Of a stretch of DNA of 64,000 nt, positions 22,431 through 32,940 are shown one piece after another. The DNA lies in assembly GCA_029844215.1 (NCBI GenBank), contig CM056725.1, positions 30,906,485 through 30,970,484 of the forward strand, given 5' to 3'. Each line of letters starts with the position of its first letter. Positions within the stretch are counted from its first letter, which is position 1. Below the pieces are notes generated by a model. The model was given only the letters and a program-made list of their open reading frames with translations, did no database searches and had not been told where the DNA came from. The DNA comes from Przewalskia tangutica. Taxonomy: Eukaryota; Streptophyta; Magnoliopsida; Solanales; Solanaceae. The position numbers were made by a program, and so were the translations under genes.

Positions 22431-23217
22431 TCATGTGGCGGTCCAGACGGATCTTATAATCTGATTCATGACCTTGTTTGTACTGTTGGTTTTTAGTAGT
22501 TGTCTATGCCTTCGTTCTTAGCCCGTACAGTTTTATTATGACACAGTTGGGAGCTGGTTTTCATGTGTGTTCTTTGGTTCTTTTATATCATAGGCCGGCG
22601 GTGGAAGGTATTCCACGGGCATGATTGATGTCGTGGGCACGAGACCCATTGTTATACTTGAGTGATGACTTGAGGCGTGAGTCCCTAACAGACATGTTGC
22701 TTTGTTGTAAAGCGTAGTTTGGTTATCATACATGTCTCTGCTTTATATGGCGCTATGATTTCATTTACGATGTATTTTCGTTTCACATACTTGCATTTTG
22801 TTATGCGACCTCCTTCGGGCTGCGTTCATGCGCGAGTTGAGGTACACGATCGTTGATCCTAGCTCTCGTGGTCACGAGCGTTTGGGAAGCTCGTTTCTCG
22901 GAGGCTTATCGGTGGTATAGTCCCTGTCGTCGTAAGTGTTTACATTCGGGGTTTGGCGGGCCTGTCCCGCCATTGTTGTCGTATCATTCTTAGAAGTGCA
23001 TAATCTGTTGTGGCGGTTTGTAAAAAGGATTAAGCGTTCATGTTGAAAAGTTGCTATTTATATATATTTGAAGGTAGTTTTAGTTGCTTTTTCTTATTTC
23101 AACTGTCTTATTTCCTTTGGTTTCATGTATTGTCTTTATGTTCCATTGATTACTCGATGTATGTCTACTTGGGTGCCGGGGTAAGGCACGATCCAGGCAG
23201 GTTAGGTCGTGACAAAG

Positions 23218-23228
23218 TGGTATCGAGC
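23218..23228 (+). other. Primer-binding site of C
   Basis: TGGTATCGAGC, the tRNA-iMet complement lacking the A of CAGAGC. The same one-base loss is seen in D, F and H, so it is either a real shared change or a consensus error at CAG. Confidence 0.8.
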
Positions 23229-23272
23229 GATTAATCCTCGGAAAGTGTCTGAGACCGTATCGATGAAGTCTT

Positions 23273-23306
23273 GATTATCGGTGTGTTGTGCACCACACCG
23301 ATAATC
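23273..23306 (+). ncRNA. Leader stem-loop of C with GUGCAC loop
   Basis: A perfect 13-base stem (GATTATCGGTGTG with CACACCGATAATC) closes the 8-base loop TTGTGCAC, which contains the self-complementary hexamer GTGCAC. It sits about 45 bases after the PBS, upstream of the gag ATG. Placement and loop type resemble retroviral dimerisation/packaging signals; that function is inferred. Confidence 0.7.
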
Positions 23307-23415
23307 GAGGAGGCTATAGGGTATTTAGGATTGGTTTCTATTCTTCTCACTCTGAGATCGTGCCTTAGAGGCGTGTTGTAAGTTAGACCTCTAACGTATT
23401 TCTTTCCTTACCGTT

Positions 23416-24127
23416 ATGCCTCGCGTGAGGGCAACCCGCCGGAGGCAAGGCGAGGAGGCTGCGAGTATAGTTGAGAGGGTTACGAGGGCACGGCCCAATC
23501 ATCACTGAGTTAGGTGCTTCCTTTGGGGATTCTGCGGCGTCACTAGCCCGTGAGTTTGGCACGACAGTGGCGATTCCAGCTGCGGCCGTGATATTTGAAC
23601 CTTCGGCCAGAGCGAACCGTGAATATAGAGTGCAAAGCGGCGACATTACTAGCTATGGATTTGGCTACCAAAGAATATACCGTTGTCCGCAAGTCTTGAT
23701 GACTACCTAAGAGAAGATTGTGCAAAGTAATCCTTGATTAGGCTTGAGCATGGCACGTATGCGGGCTTATGCGCGGCGAGAAAGCGTAGATCGGCGGGTT
23801 AACGAAGGACAGCGAAGAGGGCGAGCGGCAAGGTCCTTTGGTAACTTTGGCGAGTTACCTCACGAGATTTGATTATGCACATCCATCGCGAGTGGTCTTC
23901 CGCGAATTTGGGCGTTCGGGGTATGCGGGGAGTTGGTTAGAACTCCGGGGCTTAGGTTCACGCGATGAGCGTCATCCCGGGAATGTCATCTTTTAGGTTG
24001 GTACTTGTTGTACCTATGACCGTCGAGTGCAGTGTCGAAGAGTGTCCTTGTAGGAGGACTTAGCCTTCGGGATCGGTGGGTAGTTCGTCATCTCCTTAGC
24101 TATGCGCCTACAGGCGAGTTTGATTAG
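23416..24127 (+). pseudogene. gag remnant of element C
   Basis: The ATG at 23416 starts MPRVRATRRRQ, a basic gag-like N-terminus. Open stretches follow, including ITSYGFGYQRIYRCPQVLMT at 23641-23700, broken by frameshifts. Toward the end the frame shows SKSVLVGGLSLRDRW where the knuckle should be, without the full CCHC set. It closes with TGEFD and a stop at 24125-24127. About 237 codons. The gag core seems shortened relative to Y. Confidence 0.65.
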
Positions 24128-24890
24128 ACGACTAAGGGAGTGAAGGTAGACATAGATCTATCCTTAACCCTCTAGAGTTTTGTATAGGTGATAAGGTGAG
24201 TATACCTTAGGTACTATGTTACGGTAGCGGTGTGTTAGTTGTGATTTGAAATCATGGTTGTTTAGCAGAGTAAGATTTTGGGGATAGAGAAAGTGTGAGC
24301 CTTAGAGCTTTATACGTAGAGACCTTAGAGGTGAGGCCATCTCGAGAAAAAGGTGTAGTGTTATGTTTGACCACTTATCGGAGTGCATAGTGCACGTGAG
24401 TTATGTTGGGACAGGTCCTAGTAGTGTGGAATGAAAGAGGGTAGTTGAGCTAAGAAGACCGCTGGGTTTTAGTAGCGTGATTAGTGAGATTGTTCGGTTG
24501 GGAGCTAGTATGATGCGCGTTGCGGGTCGGGTTGAGGCCACGTTGCGGGTCAACCAGCGGGTTTGGTGGTGGTCGGGTTTGTGGTGGTCCCGCCTTGTGG
24601 TAGGGTCACGAGGGTGTTAGGCCCATGTTCGATTAACGCGTCTGAGTTCGTGGATCGTTCGGCCGGTGGTGGTCGATGAAGCAGCCCATCGTGTTCTTCG
24701 TTCGGACCGTTTACTCGGTGTGTTGAGTTATCCGAAGGTTGAAAGGCTGCGGGGTGCCTACCTTCACCTTATGTCGAGCGATGAAGCCCGAGTTGTGGCT
24801 ATTTTCGTTTTCTAAAGTTTACGAGCGGGTTAGGAACTGGTGAGTCTCGATCGCGTTCGCCCTCGGGCGGTGTTTGGATTTCGAGGATAG
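24128..24890 (+). other. C interior between gag and integrase remnant
   Basis: Shares the GGTGGTCCCGCC and AGGGTCACGAGGGTGTTAGG blocks with B, F and H. No recognisable protein domain. A protease and a reverse transcriptase would be expected here in an autonomous element and are missing. Confidence 0.55.
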
Positions 24891-25400
24891 TTGTGGGATT
24901 GTTGTCTCTGTGGAGGTAGTGTTTGATCTACCATTTCGGTGTTCGGATATCGCCTTATGAAGCCTTGTAAGGGCGGAAGTGTAAGTTGTCGATCGATTGG
25001 TTCGATGTTGGCAAGGTTCGCAGTTGGTTTAAGCATGTTCCGTGGTGTGGATAGTGAAGCTTGTCTAGAAGAGGTTACGCGGCTCGAGGAATCGTGCGGA
25101 TAATCGGCGGCGGCTTAGAGTTGAGTTGGCGGTCGGTCTTGAAAGTACCACCCGGGTTTGGAGTGCGGCGAGTTTTGGAAAGCAGAGGAACTTAGCGAGT
25201 TACTTTGGGCCTTTGTGAGTTCATGTGAAGGATAGGCGGGTTGCCTATATGTTAGCTTTTGGTCCGACTTAGGAGGTCATGCGTCCGGTCTTCGTATTGT
25301 TATGATCGGAAAAGTATCGGAGATCCGTCAGTGTTCCCACTTAATGATGACCACGTTAGAGATAGTAGCCGAGTTTTGGAAGCGGCCGTACGAATGTGGT
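24891..25400 (+). pseudogene. Integrase C-terminal remnant of element C
   Basis: Around 24929-25020 one frame gives YHFGVRISPYEAL, a stop, then GRKCKLSIDWFDVGKVR, matching the integrase block before the C-terminal domain. After frameshifts, 25200-25330 gives short matches to the GPF/GPY domain: LGPF, VAYMLAF and IVMIGK. No catalytic core upstream. Evidence is motif-level but is repeated in B, F and H at the same place. Confidence 0.65.
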
Positions 25401-25412
25401 AAGAGTTCAAGT

Positions 25413-25495
25413 GTCACGACATCCTCGGGATCGCAGCCCGGTACCATTTGTTGAATCGTCGAGCAAGGCTCGCGACAAAGTGACAAAGTGGTATC
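25413..25495 (+). other. Fossil LTR-end/PBS-like insert in C
   Basis: Begins TGTCACGAC and contains CTCGCGACAAAGTGACAAAG and TGGTATC, the look of an LTR terminus plus primer site, although it lies next to the 3' end. F (about 47500-47580) and H (57364-57460) have it. B lacks it and joins the flanks directly. Confidence 0.5.
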
Positions 25496-25749
25496 TACGA
25501 CGAGTAAAGAGAGAAGTGAGCATGTATGGCGAGCATTGATGTGATCATTTCTTTTGTAAAGAGAAGGTCACGAAGGAAGTATATTTTAGACCCGGTGAGA
25601 AGTGTTTGTGGTTATGTTAGAGTGTTTCCTCGTGGACTTGGATGGAGGTATTTTGCTTGGGTGTTTCCGTGGCGGATGTGGCGGTTTGTTTTCGTAAGTA
25701 TAGTAGTGAAGACTATCTTTGGCGCACGTTTGTTTTGAGACTTAGAAGG

Positions 25750-25781
25750 AACATTGGGACGAATGTTTCTAAGGAGGAGAA
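25750..25781 (+). other. Polypurine tract of C with adjacent hairpin
   Basis: AAGGAGGAGAA (25771-25781) abuts TGTTATACC. The AACATT-GGGAC-GAATGTT hairpin precedes it, here lacking one base of the left arm. Confidence 0.8.
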
Positions 25782-28700
25782 TGTTATACCAGTATTTCAG
25801 TATGCGTGGGGCGTGCGTAGAAAATTTGAGTTTGTGCCTTAAAGTGCTTGGCGAATTTTATTTGTGCATAACACCGGTTAGAGTCGTTTTCGGCGAAGCG
25901 TTTTCACGACTTTCGTAGGGAATTTCGGCTATGTCATTTCTTATTTTGCGGATTTTTAGAGGCGAAACATTTTGGACCAACAAGAGGCGACACTTGTCAC
26001 CTCTCATTGGGACACTGGCGGTAATGTAGTGGCGAAAGTTGGCCATTGTGGTCAAGGGTTGGTAGGATATTTTTGTGTTAGTTGGCTAGTGTGCCTTGGC
26101 AAGATCTTGCCCTACACTTGCATAGCCTTGGCTAAATCTTGGCCATTGGTTGGCCTTCACTTGACCTATAAATGCCACTCCTTTGATGAACTTCTTCATC
26201 CAAAAATCTCTTAAGTCTTGAAAGCTTCTTCCTCCCCACTCCAGTAGTGTGGTAGTGGGGTACCCCACCAGCCTAGTTGCTTTCGTATAATACCCACTCT
26301 CTTGGTAGAAATACTCTCAAAGTATTGTTATAATGCCCAAATTACCTTAGCCATATACCTTGTAGTATTCTAGGTTATACCTATCTAAAAAGCCAGATCG
26401 AAATACTATTATACTTCCCGTCGGTCATCCACAAAGAAACCACAGGAAAATCTCCATGGTTAGTTGGAGTAGTAGGTAGAAGTTGGTTAGAACTTCTAAG
26501 GGTTGTTTGGAGCGGAGTTGGGCGCGAGGTTGGAGCTAAGCGATTGCCGGATCGACTTTATACTTGGATAATTATGGGCTTATTGAGGTAAATATCTTGT
26601 CCTCTATTGTAATTGGAAATTACATATTGTTAGAATATATAGTTGAAGTATACTATATATAGAAGTGAGCGTAGTTATTGGCGATGTCTTTTGACTTAAG
26701 CTGAATAATACTTACAATGTCTTGTGACTTAAGCTGAATGTAAGAAAATCTTGAGTTGTAATTACATAGGGTTGTATTACAGTGACTTGTGTAGTAGTAT
26801 CGTGGAGTAGAATTGCACGTTATATAACGGTTAGTTGTATGTAGGCCTCGATAGAGGGAGAGATTCTGATTTGCGCGGGAGGTCTTTTTGAATTTTACGT
26901 AGAATGTTCTGAAGAGACCTTATGTTAATAGCGCCTTGTGGCCTTATAGGTGGAAGTACTATGCGTGGCGTGATCTACTTGGCTTAGGGAGTAGCGGCGG
27001 TTTGAGAAGTACTTGGGCGTTTTGCTATTAGTCGATAATCGTCGCGAGGTATATGAACCTCTTCCTATCTCTTCTAGCATGATATGTGTGAACTATGTAG
27101 TACGGTGAGCGTCATGTGCTAAGTGTATTTGTTTGGCTTAAACATAAAGTGTTATAACGGCTTTATGGGAAGTTGGTTATAACGACTTTATGTAGGTAAG
27201 AAAATGGGTTGTGGTTTTGAAAGGTAATTGATTTGATTATAAGCGGCTTGTTATGTGTTAATGAAGAAGTTGAAGTATTTCAAAAGATTTGTGAATCGTT
27301 TTGAAAGAAGTAATACTTGGTTTTGAAAAACTTAAGAGTTATACTAGCTTTATGGGAAGTTAGGTATAACGCTTAAGAATGTTTTCTTGATTTGAAATCG
27401 AATGTGTATCGACAAACCATGCGGCGTTAATAAAAAGGAAATGTTTTGACTAATTAAGTATTATTAAAACCGGTAGAAACTTCCATCTGCATAGAAGCTA
27501 AGATGAGACAAAATGATATTTCCTAGATCATGCTTTGTAATAAGATTGTTATAAACAAGAATATCCTACTCATATAAGACTTATGTTTCTCAGATAGTTT
27601 TAAGGGAATTATGTTCTCAAATGAATAAGACTATGAACTACGAAACCTTTCTAAAATGAGAAACTTGAACATTGGAAATTAGGCAAACTTGATCATTGGA
27701 AAGAATGTTACTTGATTTTACAAAGAGAAGTAATTGATTTACTTTAAAAGGATAGTCACTATTTTATACTACGTATTGTGTGACATTGTGAAAGTAACGT
27801 ATCTTTTAAGAGTTAATGTATGAAGTACTTTGGGGATAAAACCCGATTTTGTTAATCATATAGTAGAAGGTACCTTGTGTGAACAACTTGATTGTATTGG
27901 TTTGTGATAGCCTTGTAATACTTTCTTGATTGCGTTGATAAGTAAGCGTGTTGGGATCTACGTGTGTTAGTATCTTGTGATGTTTGTGTGAAGGGTTTCC
28001 TGATTGTGCTTATTAACTATCGATCGTTATGATAGTATTGTGGCATTCATCTCTTGAGATGATTCCGGTTAAGCCGCCTCCGTCGGGTAGACTAGCGGGT
28101 CGATGGACCTATGATTCGAGAATACCTCATGCAGTCACGGGGCTATCGCGAGCTACGAGAGTTCCGGTGTTAGTCGTCCTTTACGGGCATGGGCATACGC
28201 GTCCATGGCCATGCGAAGTCGGGGCGATGCCGGGAAGTACCGATGCGAGGAATACCTCATGCGGGCGATGAGATTGGCCTATGCGGGCTGCGGAGTTCGG
28301 GGTTAGACGCGTACATATCGATGCGGGCGTGGCGGCTTTGATCATGTGACGGTCTGTGCATCTTATGATACGATGACCTTGTTGGTGCGTAGGTTTTTAG
28401 TAGTCGCTATGCCTTGTTACCCCATACAGTTTATTATGACACAGGCGGTGGGACACGGTGTTCATGTGTGTTCCTTGGTGCTTTTATATCATAGCTGGCG
28501 GTGAGGAAGGTATTCCAGGCATGATTGATGTCGTGGGCACGAGACCATTGTTATACTTGAGTGATGACTTGAGGCGTGAGTCCCTAACTTGACATATTCG
28601 CTTTGTTGTAAATCGTAGTTTGGTTATCATACATGTCTTCGCTTTATATGATTGCTATGATTTCATTTACTGATATGTATTTTCATTTCACATACTACAT

Positions 28701-29101
28701 TTTTGTTATCTTGACCTCTTAAGGGCTGCGTTCATGCCGCAGTTGAGGTACACCGTTGATCTAGCTCTGGTCGCCAGCGTTGGGAAGCTCCGTTTCTCGG
28801 AGGCTTATCGATGGTATAGTCCCATCGTCGTAAGTGTTTACATTCGGGTTTGGCGGGGCCCTGTCCATTGTTATCGTATCATTCTTAGAGGTGTATGTTG
28901 TGGTTTGTAAAAAGGATTAAACTGCTCATGTTGAAAAAGTTGCTATTTATATATATCTTGAAGGTAAGTTTTTAGTTGCTTTGTCTCTTTATTTCTTGTC
29001 TTATTTCACTGGTTTCATGTATTGTCTTTATGTTCGTGATTACTCGATGTATGTCTACTTGGGTGCCGGGTAAGGCACGATCCAACTTTCGGTTGTCGTG
29101 A
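25782..29101 (+). mobile_element. Element C, 3' LTR (about 3,320 bp)
   Basis: Near-copy of 19774-23214, with a TATA box at 26167-26174 (TATAAATG) and a minisatellite at 28080-28350. The last bases are damaged: TTGTCGTGA runs straight into the B LTR. Most differences from the 5' LTR are losses of 1-3 bases. Confidence 0.9.
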
Positions 29102-31115
29102 AAAGGTTTCATGATTCATAGTTTTAATCACCTAATGATATAATTCTCCTTTAAAACCATTTGAGATATATATGCCTTATATGTGAGTAGGTTATTCTTG
29201 TTCATAATCAATCTTATTTAAGCAGCCATGATATAGGAAATGTAATATCATTTTGTCTCATCTTAGCTTCTATGCAGATGGAGGTTTCTACTGGTTTTAA
29301 TAATACTTAATTATTCAATACATTTCCCTTTATTAGCGCTGCAGTGGTTTGTTCGATACTTATTCGATTTCAAATCAGTAAAACATTATTCCTTTTAAAA
29401 ACCAAGTACTCATTACTCACGAATGAGGTTTCACACTTTTCAACAAAATTCATATTAATAATAATTAAGTCAAGTCTCTTATCTTTTAAGATCAAGTCTC
29501 TTAACTTCTAAAATCAGTAAACCATTCTTTTTATCACTCTTGGCGTTATACCTAACTTCCCGTAAAGCTAGTATAACTCTTAGCTTTAAAACCAAGTATT
29601 ACTCTTCTTTCAAAAGGTTTCTTAATTCTTTTGAATTACTTGATTCTTATTATTAGGGCTTAAGTCAAAAGACATTGCCGTAACACTACACTCGATTAAC
29701 ACACGCGTCTGCGTCTATATATATATTCTTTAAAATACTTCCATTCTTATTATTGGGCTTAAGTCAAAAGACATTGCGTACAACTACGTTCGGTTAACAC
29801 ACGTCGTCTATAGTACTATATATATATTCTTTTAAAATACTTCGATTCTTATTAGGGCTTAAGTCAAAAGACATTGCCGTACAACTACGTTCGATTAACA
29901 CACGCGTCTGGTACTATATATATATTCTTTTAAAATATCATGCTCAAGGATAGGAAGAATCACATACCTCGCGACGATTATCGACTATTAGCAAAGCGCT
30001 CCACGGCTATAACCCGCTAGCCTCGTCCACCTTTCAAGTAGTACATGCTACTGTGAGATCAATCAACCTATAAGGGTTATACAAGTCTATCAATGCCTAG
30101 ACTACTCTTGTAGAATATTCTTACGATGTGATTCGGTTCAAGTCTATTTTGTAATATCCTTACATTACGGTTCAATTCTCTTATGAATCTTATATTCATT
30201 TATACAATTCTGATGTAATTTCCAATTACAATAGAAGGTCAAGAGTATTTACCTCGATAAGCCCAAAATTATCCAAGTTAAATGTCGGTCTGAGCAACGT
30301 TTAGCTCCTACTGCGCGCTCAACCCGCTCCAACAACCCTTAGAAGTTCTCAACTTCTACAATATTCAACCTATGAAGATTTCCTTAGGGTTTCGTTTTGA
30401 GACAAAAGACATAAGGTAGTATTTCTGGGCTTTACGTATAGAGGTATCTTTGGAATACTACAAGGTATAAGGCTAAGGTATTTTGGTATAGTAACAATAC
30501 TTGGAGAGTATTTTCTACCAAGGTGGGTGTATTTTCAAGAACAACTAGGCAGGGGTACCCGACTTAGCATCACTAGGAGGGTGTGTCTCGGCCACACCAC
30601 AGGGAGGAGGTGACAACTCTCGGCCAAAGGGGCCTCGCGAAATGGGAGGGACTTTCAAGACTAAGAAGTGAGGAGTGGATGAAGAACTCTTCACAATGGG
30701 TATTTATAGGAAACCCAGGGCCAAGATCATGCCAAGTAGTAGGCAAGTGTAGGGTCAAGATTTGGACAAGTGTGTGTGGGTCCCACTTGCTCATCTTCCA
30801 CACAAAATATCTACAAAATATCCTACCAACCCTTGACTCCAAATCGTCCAAGTGGCCGTCCCACACTCCACCAACTTGAGGGTGACAAGTGTCGCCCTCT
30901 CGTTGGTCCAAAACATTTCGTCTCTCGGAAAAATCCGCAAAAATTAAAAATGACATAGCCGGAATTTTCCCTTCGCAAGTTTTGTAAAACGTTTCGTCGA
31001 AAAACGATTCTAATCGAGTGTTGTGCACAAAAATATTTTCGTCCATGCCTACTTAAAGTTCAAACTTTTCTACGTACGTCCTCACGTACATACTCTGGAA
31101 ATACGGGGTATAACA
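29102..31115 (-). mobile_element. Element B, 5' LTR, inner part
   Basis: Continues B after the C insertion and ends GGGGTATAACA, followed by AAAGG. Contains the three-unit tandem array (29640-29940), a TATA box (30701-30708) and a G-box-like site near 30880. A minus-strand frame of 157 codons (30573-31046) matches the 140-codon frame of the other LTR and spans the promoter; not accepted as a gene. Confidence 0.9.
30701..30708 (-). promoter_or_regulatory. TATA box of B 5' LTR
   Basis: TATAAATA on the minus strand, about 408 bases from the LTR start. Confidence 0.65.
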
Positions 31116-31470
31116 AAAGGGTGTTCTCAAAGACCGCCTAGTCCTATTGGCTAATAGCATAACATGTGCAGGGAATATGGTTGGTTTCAATGTTGGTGGA
31201 ATTAAAGCATTATCTCGATCATTAAATGTGTAGATACCCTTTACAGAAGCAACACCATGTACCCTGAGAAAATACTTTGAGAGGGTTGTTGAAAGATGCC
31301 ATGTGAATTCGTTGACAGGTATTGTGGCTTCTTGCTCCTGGGAAAAGCTACATGATCTCGATTTGATGTTCCTTTGAACACAAGAAATGTTGAATGGAAT
31401 GAAATGGATGCACGTGATGTTTATAACTTCCTACATTTAGTAAAGAGAAGCTCTGATAAAAAAGTTGAAG
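31116..31470 (+). pseudogene. NRPE1 fragment, late catalytic part, piece 2
   Basis: Continues the piece ending at 12582; the first five bases are the AAAGG duplicate. The frame reads VLKDRLVLLANSITCAGN, then GFNVGGIKALSRSLNV, a stop, PFTEAT, and after that CHVNSLTGIVASCSW. These are hallmark blocks of the NRPD1/NRPE1 type of largest subunit near the end of the polymerase core. After a frameshift it ends with DVYNFLHLVKRSS, which resembles NRPE1 just before its C-terminal extension. About 118 codons, intronless here, with stops and frameshifts: not functional. NRPE1 rather than NRPD1 is chosen from the VYNFL ending and from the N-terminal piece that follows. Confidence 0.85.
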
Positions 31471-32012
31471 GAAGATGCTGAGGCGGATTGATATAATTAA
31501 AAGTTCAAGATTTGGTATACCTAATTTTGAGGCTCATAAAGTGGAAGAAAATGACTTACAAGTGGCAGTTGTCCAATATCTCCAATTTAGGGAGTCAGAC
31601 AAGGCATCCCGTGATGTTGATAAATGTTTTGGAGAAAAGAAGGAAACAGTTGATACCACAACTAAAGCCTGGTTAGAGAAGATGAAAACTATTTTATGGG
31701 TCTGGTTTCTCATCTCGAAGTGTAATAACTGGTGACTCATACAAAGGGGTGGGTGAGATTTGTTTGCTACGTGAAATTTCTCAGAAGATTACTTTAAGGA
31801 GAGAGAAAGTGAGCACAATATGACATAATTACAGAAATTGATCGATGAAAAGCTCGATTTAACATATAGAGACGAGTCAAGTACTTATTCTTTGAGAGAA
31901 GGGTCAAAGGGGCATACATTTCTACGACATGGGAAAATGGTGCAGATGAGGATAATGGATGGTGATATCATTTTCATCAACAGGACACCCAAAACAAATA
32001 AGCACTCGGTCG
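31471..32012 (+). pseudogene. NRPE1 fragment, early part of the protein, joined after the late part
   Basis: The frame from 31475 reads RRIDIIKSSRFGIPNFEAHK, and later TTTKAWLEKMKT, which match NRPE1 before its first catalytic domain. A frameshift near 31695 leads into GSGFSSRSVITGDSYKGVGE. Another leads into YRDESSTYSLREGSKGHTFL and MDGDIIFINRTPKTNKHS. In intact subunits the metal-binding DFDGD motif lies a few dozen residues beyond this point, so the fragment stops short of the active site. In the real protein this part comes some 700-900 residues before 31116-31470, so the order here is reversed. No introns are seen over about 540 bases. Non-coding as it stands. Confidence 0.88.
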
Positions 32013-32029
32013 ATAGGAAATCGAATAAT
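32013..32029 (+). other. End of NRPE1 homology and D target site (ATAAT)
   Basis: After KHS the sequence no longer follows NRPE1. ATAAT at 32025-32029 directly precedes the D LTR and would be its target-site copy. The partner copy is outside the window. Confidence 0.45.
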
Positions 32030-32699
32030 TGTCACGACCCGAATCCGGGCCCGTGACTGGTGCCTTACCCCGGGCACCCTAGTGACACAACATCAGAGAA
32101 GATCAGCGGAAATAAAACATGAACATGAAATGAGAGATATTATAAATAAACAGGCCAACCAAAACAGTTGTCTTTCAACATATATATATATAAACGTTTG
32201 AACAGTTACAATCCTTACAACCCTGCCCACAACAGCGGTGCTACGCACTCTAAGATTTTTACTACAACTATGACGGACGGGCCGCCGTACCACGAATGTA
32301 CAAGAACCTGCACATCGTGGTAACATACCAAAGATAAGCCTCGAAGAACGGAGCTTCAATACTGAAAGGTGATCCTAAGCGGGATCGGCACCGATGTACT
32401 TACTGCGGCGTTAACGCGGCTCGGGAGGTCGAGACAACAGTACCAAGTATGTGAAATCAGAAATCAGAAATGAAATCATAATAGTCTATATAAGCGGAGA
32501 CATGTATGATAACCAAACTACGATACACATATATGATTATATCAAGTCGTGGTCTCACGCTCCGGTCATTTACTCAAATATAATTATGGGTCTCACGCCA
32601 CAACATCGTCATGCCCGTGGAATACCTTCGCCATGCGGGCGTCATGATATGATAACACCAAGTACACACGAATACCAAGTCCTACGATGCCAAAGCCGT

Positions 32700-32940
32700 A
32701 ATAATACAATACAACCAAACCACGAAGGCGACGGGGCAAGTCGAGAGCCGACTACGGATACCAAGGCGGTCACGTGGCGGCAAGTACAATCGGTGACCAC
32801 CAGGTACCAAGGTAGTATCACGAGACTTCGCCACTACACCGAGCGGGGCAAGTCGAGGGCTAACTACAGTACCAAGGCCGAATCAGCCACGAGGCGGCAA
32901 GTACGAAGCCACCACGGTACCAAGGCGATAAGAAACCTCG
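32700..32940. repeat. Minisatellite of about 62 bp in D LTR, four units
   Basis: Units contain CGGGGCAAGT, GAG-GCC-ACTAC and GTACCAAGGC. The better preserved copy is 38571-38810. Reading frames crossing it are by-products of the repeat. Confidence 0.75.

Larger units (their letters stand above)
19774..23214 (+). mobile_element. Element C, 5' LTR (3,441 bp)
   Basis: From TGTTATACCAG to GGTCGTGACA and followed by a PBS. Order of parts: near-palindrome (about 19984-20000), CCAAT-like CCATTGGTTGGCC, TATA box (20170-20177), conserved stem-loop (21199-21247), GC-rich minisatellite (22150-22430) and the conserved GGCGGGCCTGTCCCGCC block near 22950. No coding function is seen. Confidence 0.92.

Noticed and set aside
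30573..31046. Open frame of 157 codons in the B LTR, with a 140-codon relative at 15470-15892 and shorter ones in other LTRs
   Set aside because: It spans the U3 promoter and TATA region. Its conservation is that of the repeated DNA, the frames differ in length between copies, and no domain is recognisable.
31116..32012. Reading the host-gene fragments as a working RNA polymerase gene
   Set aside because: Stops, frameshifts, reversed order of parts and no catalytic DFDGD motif.
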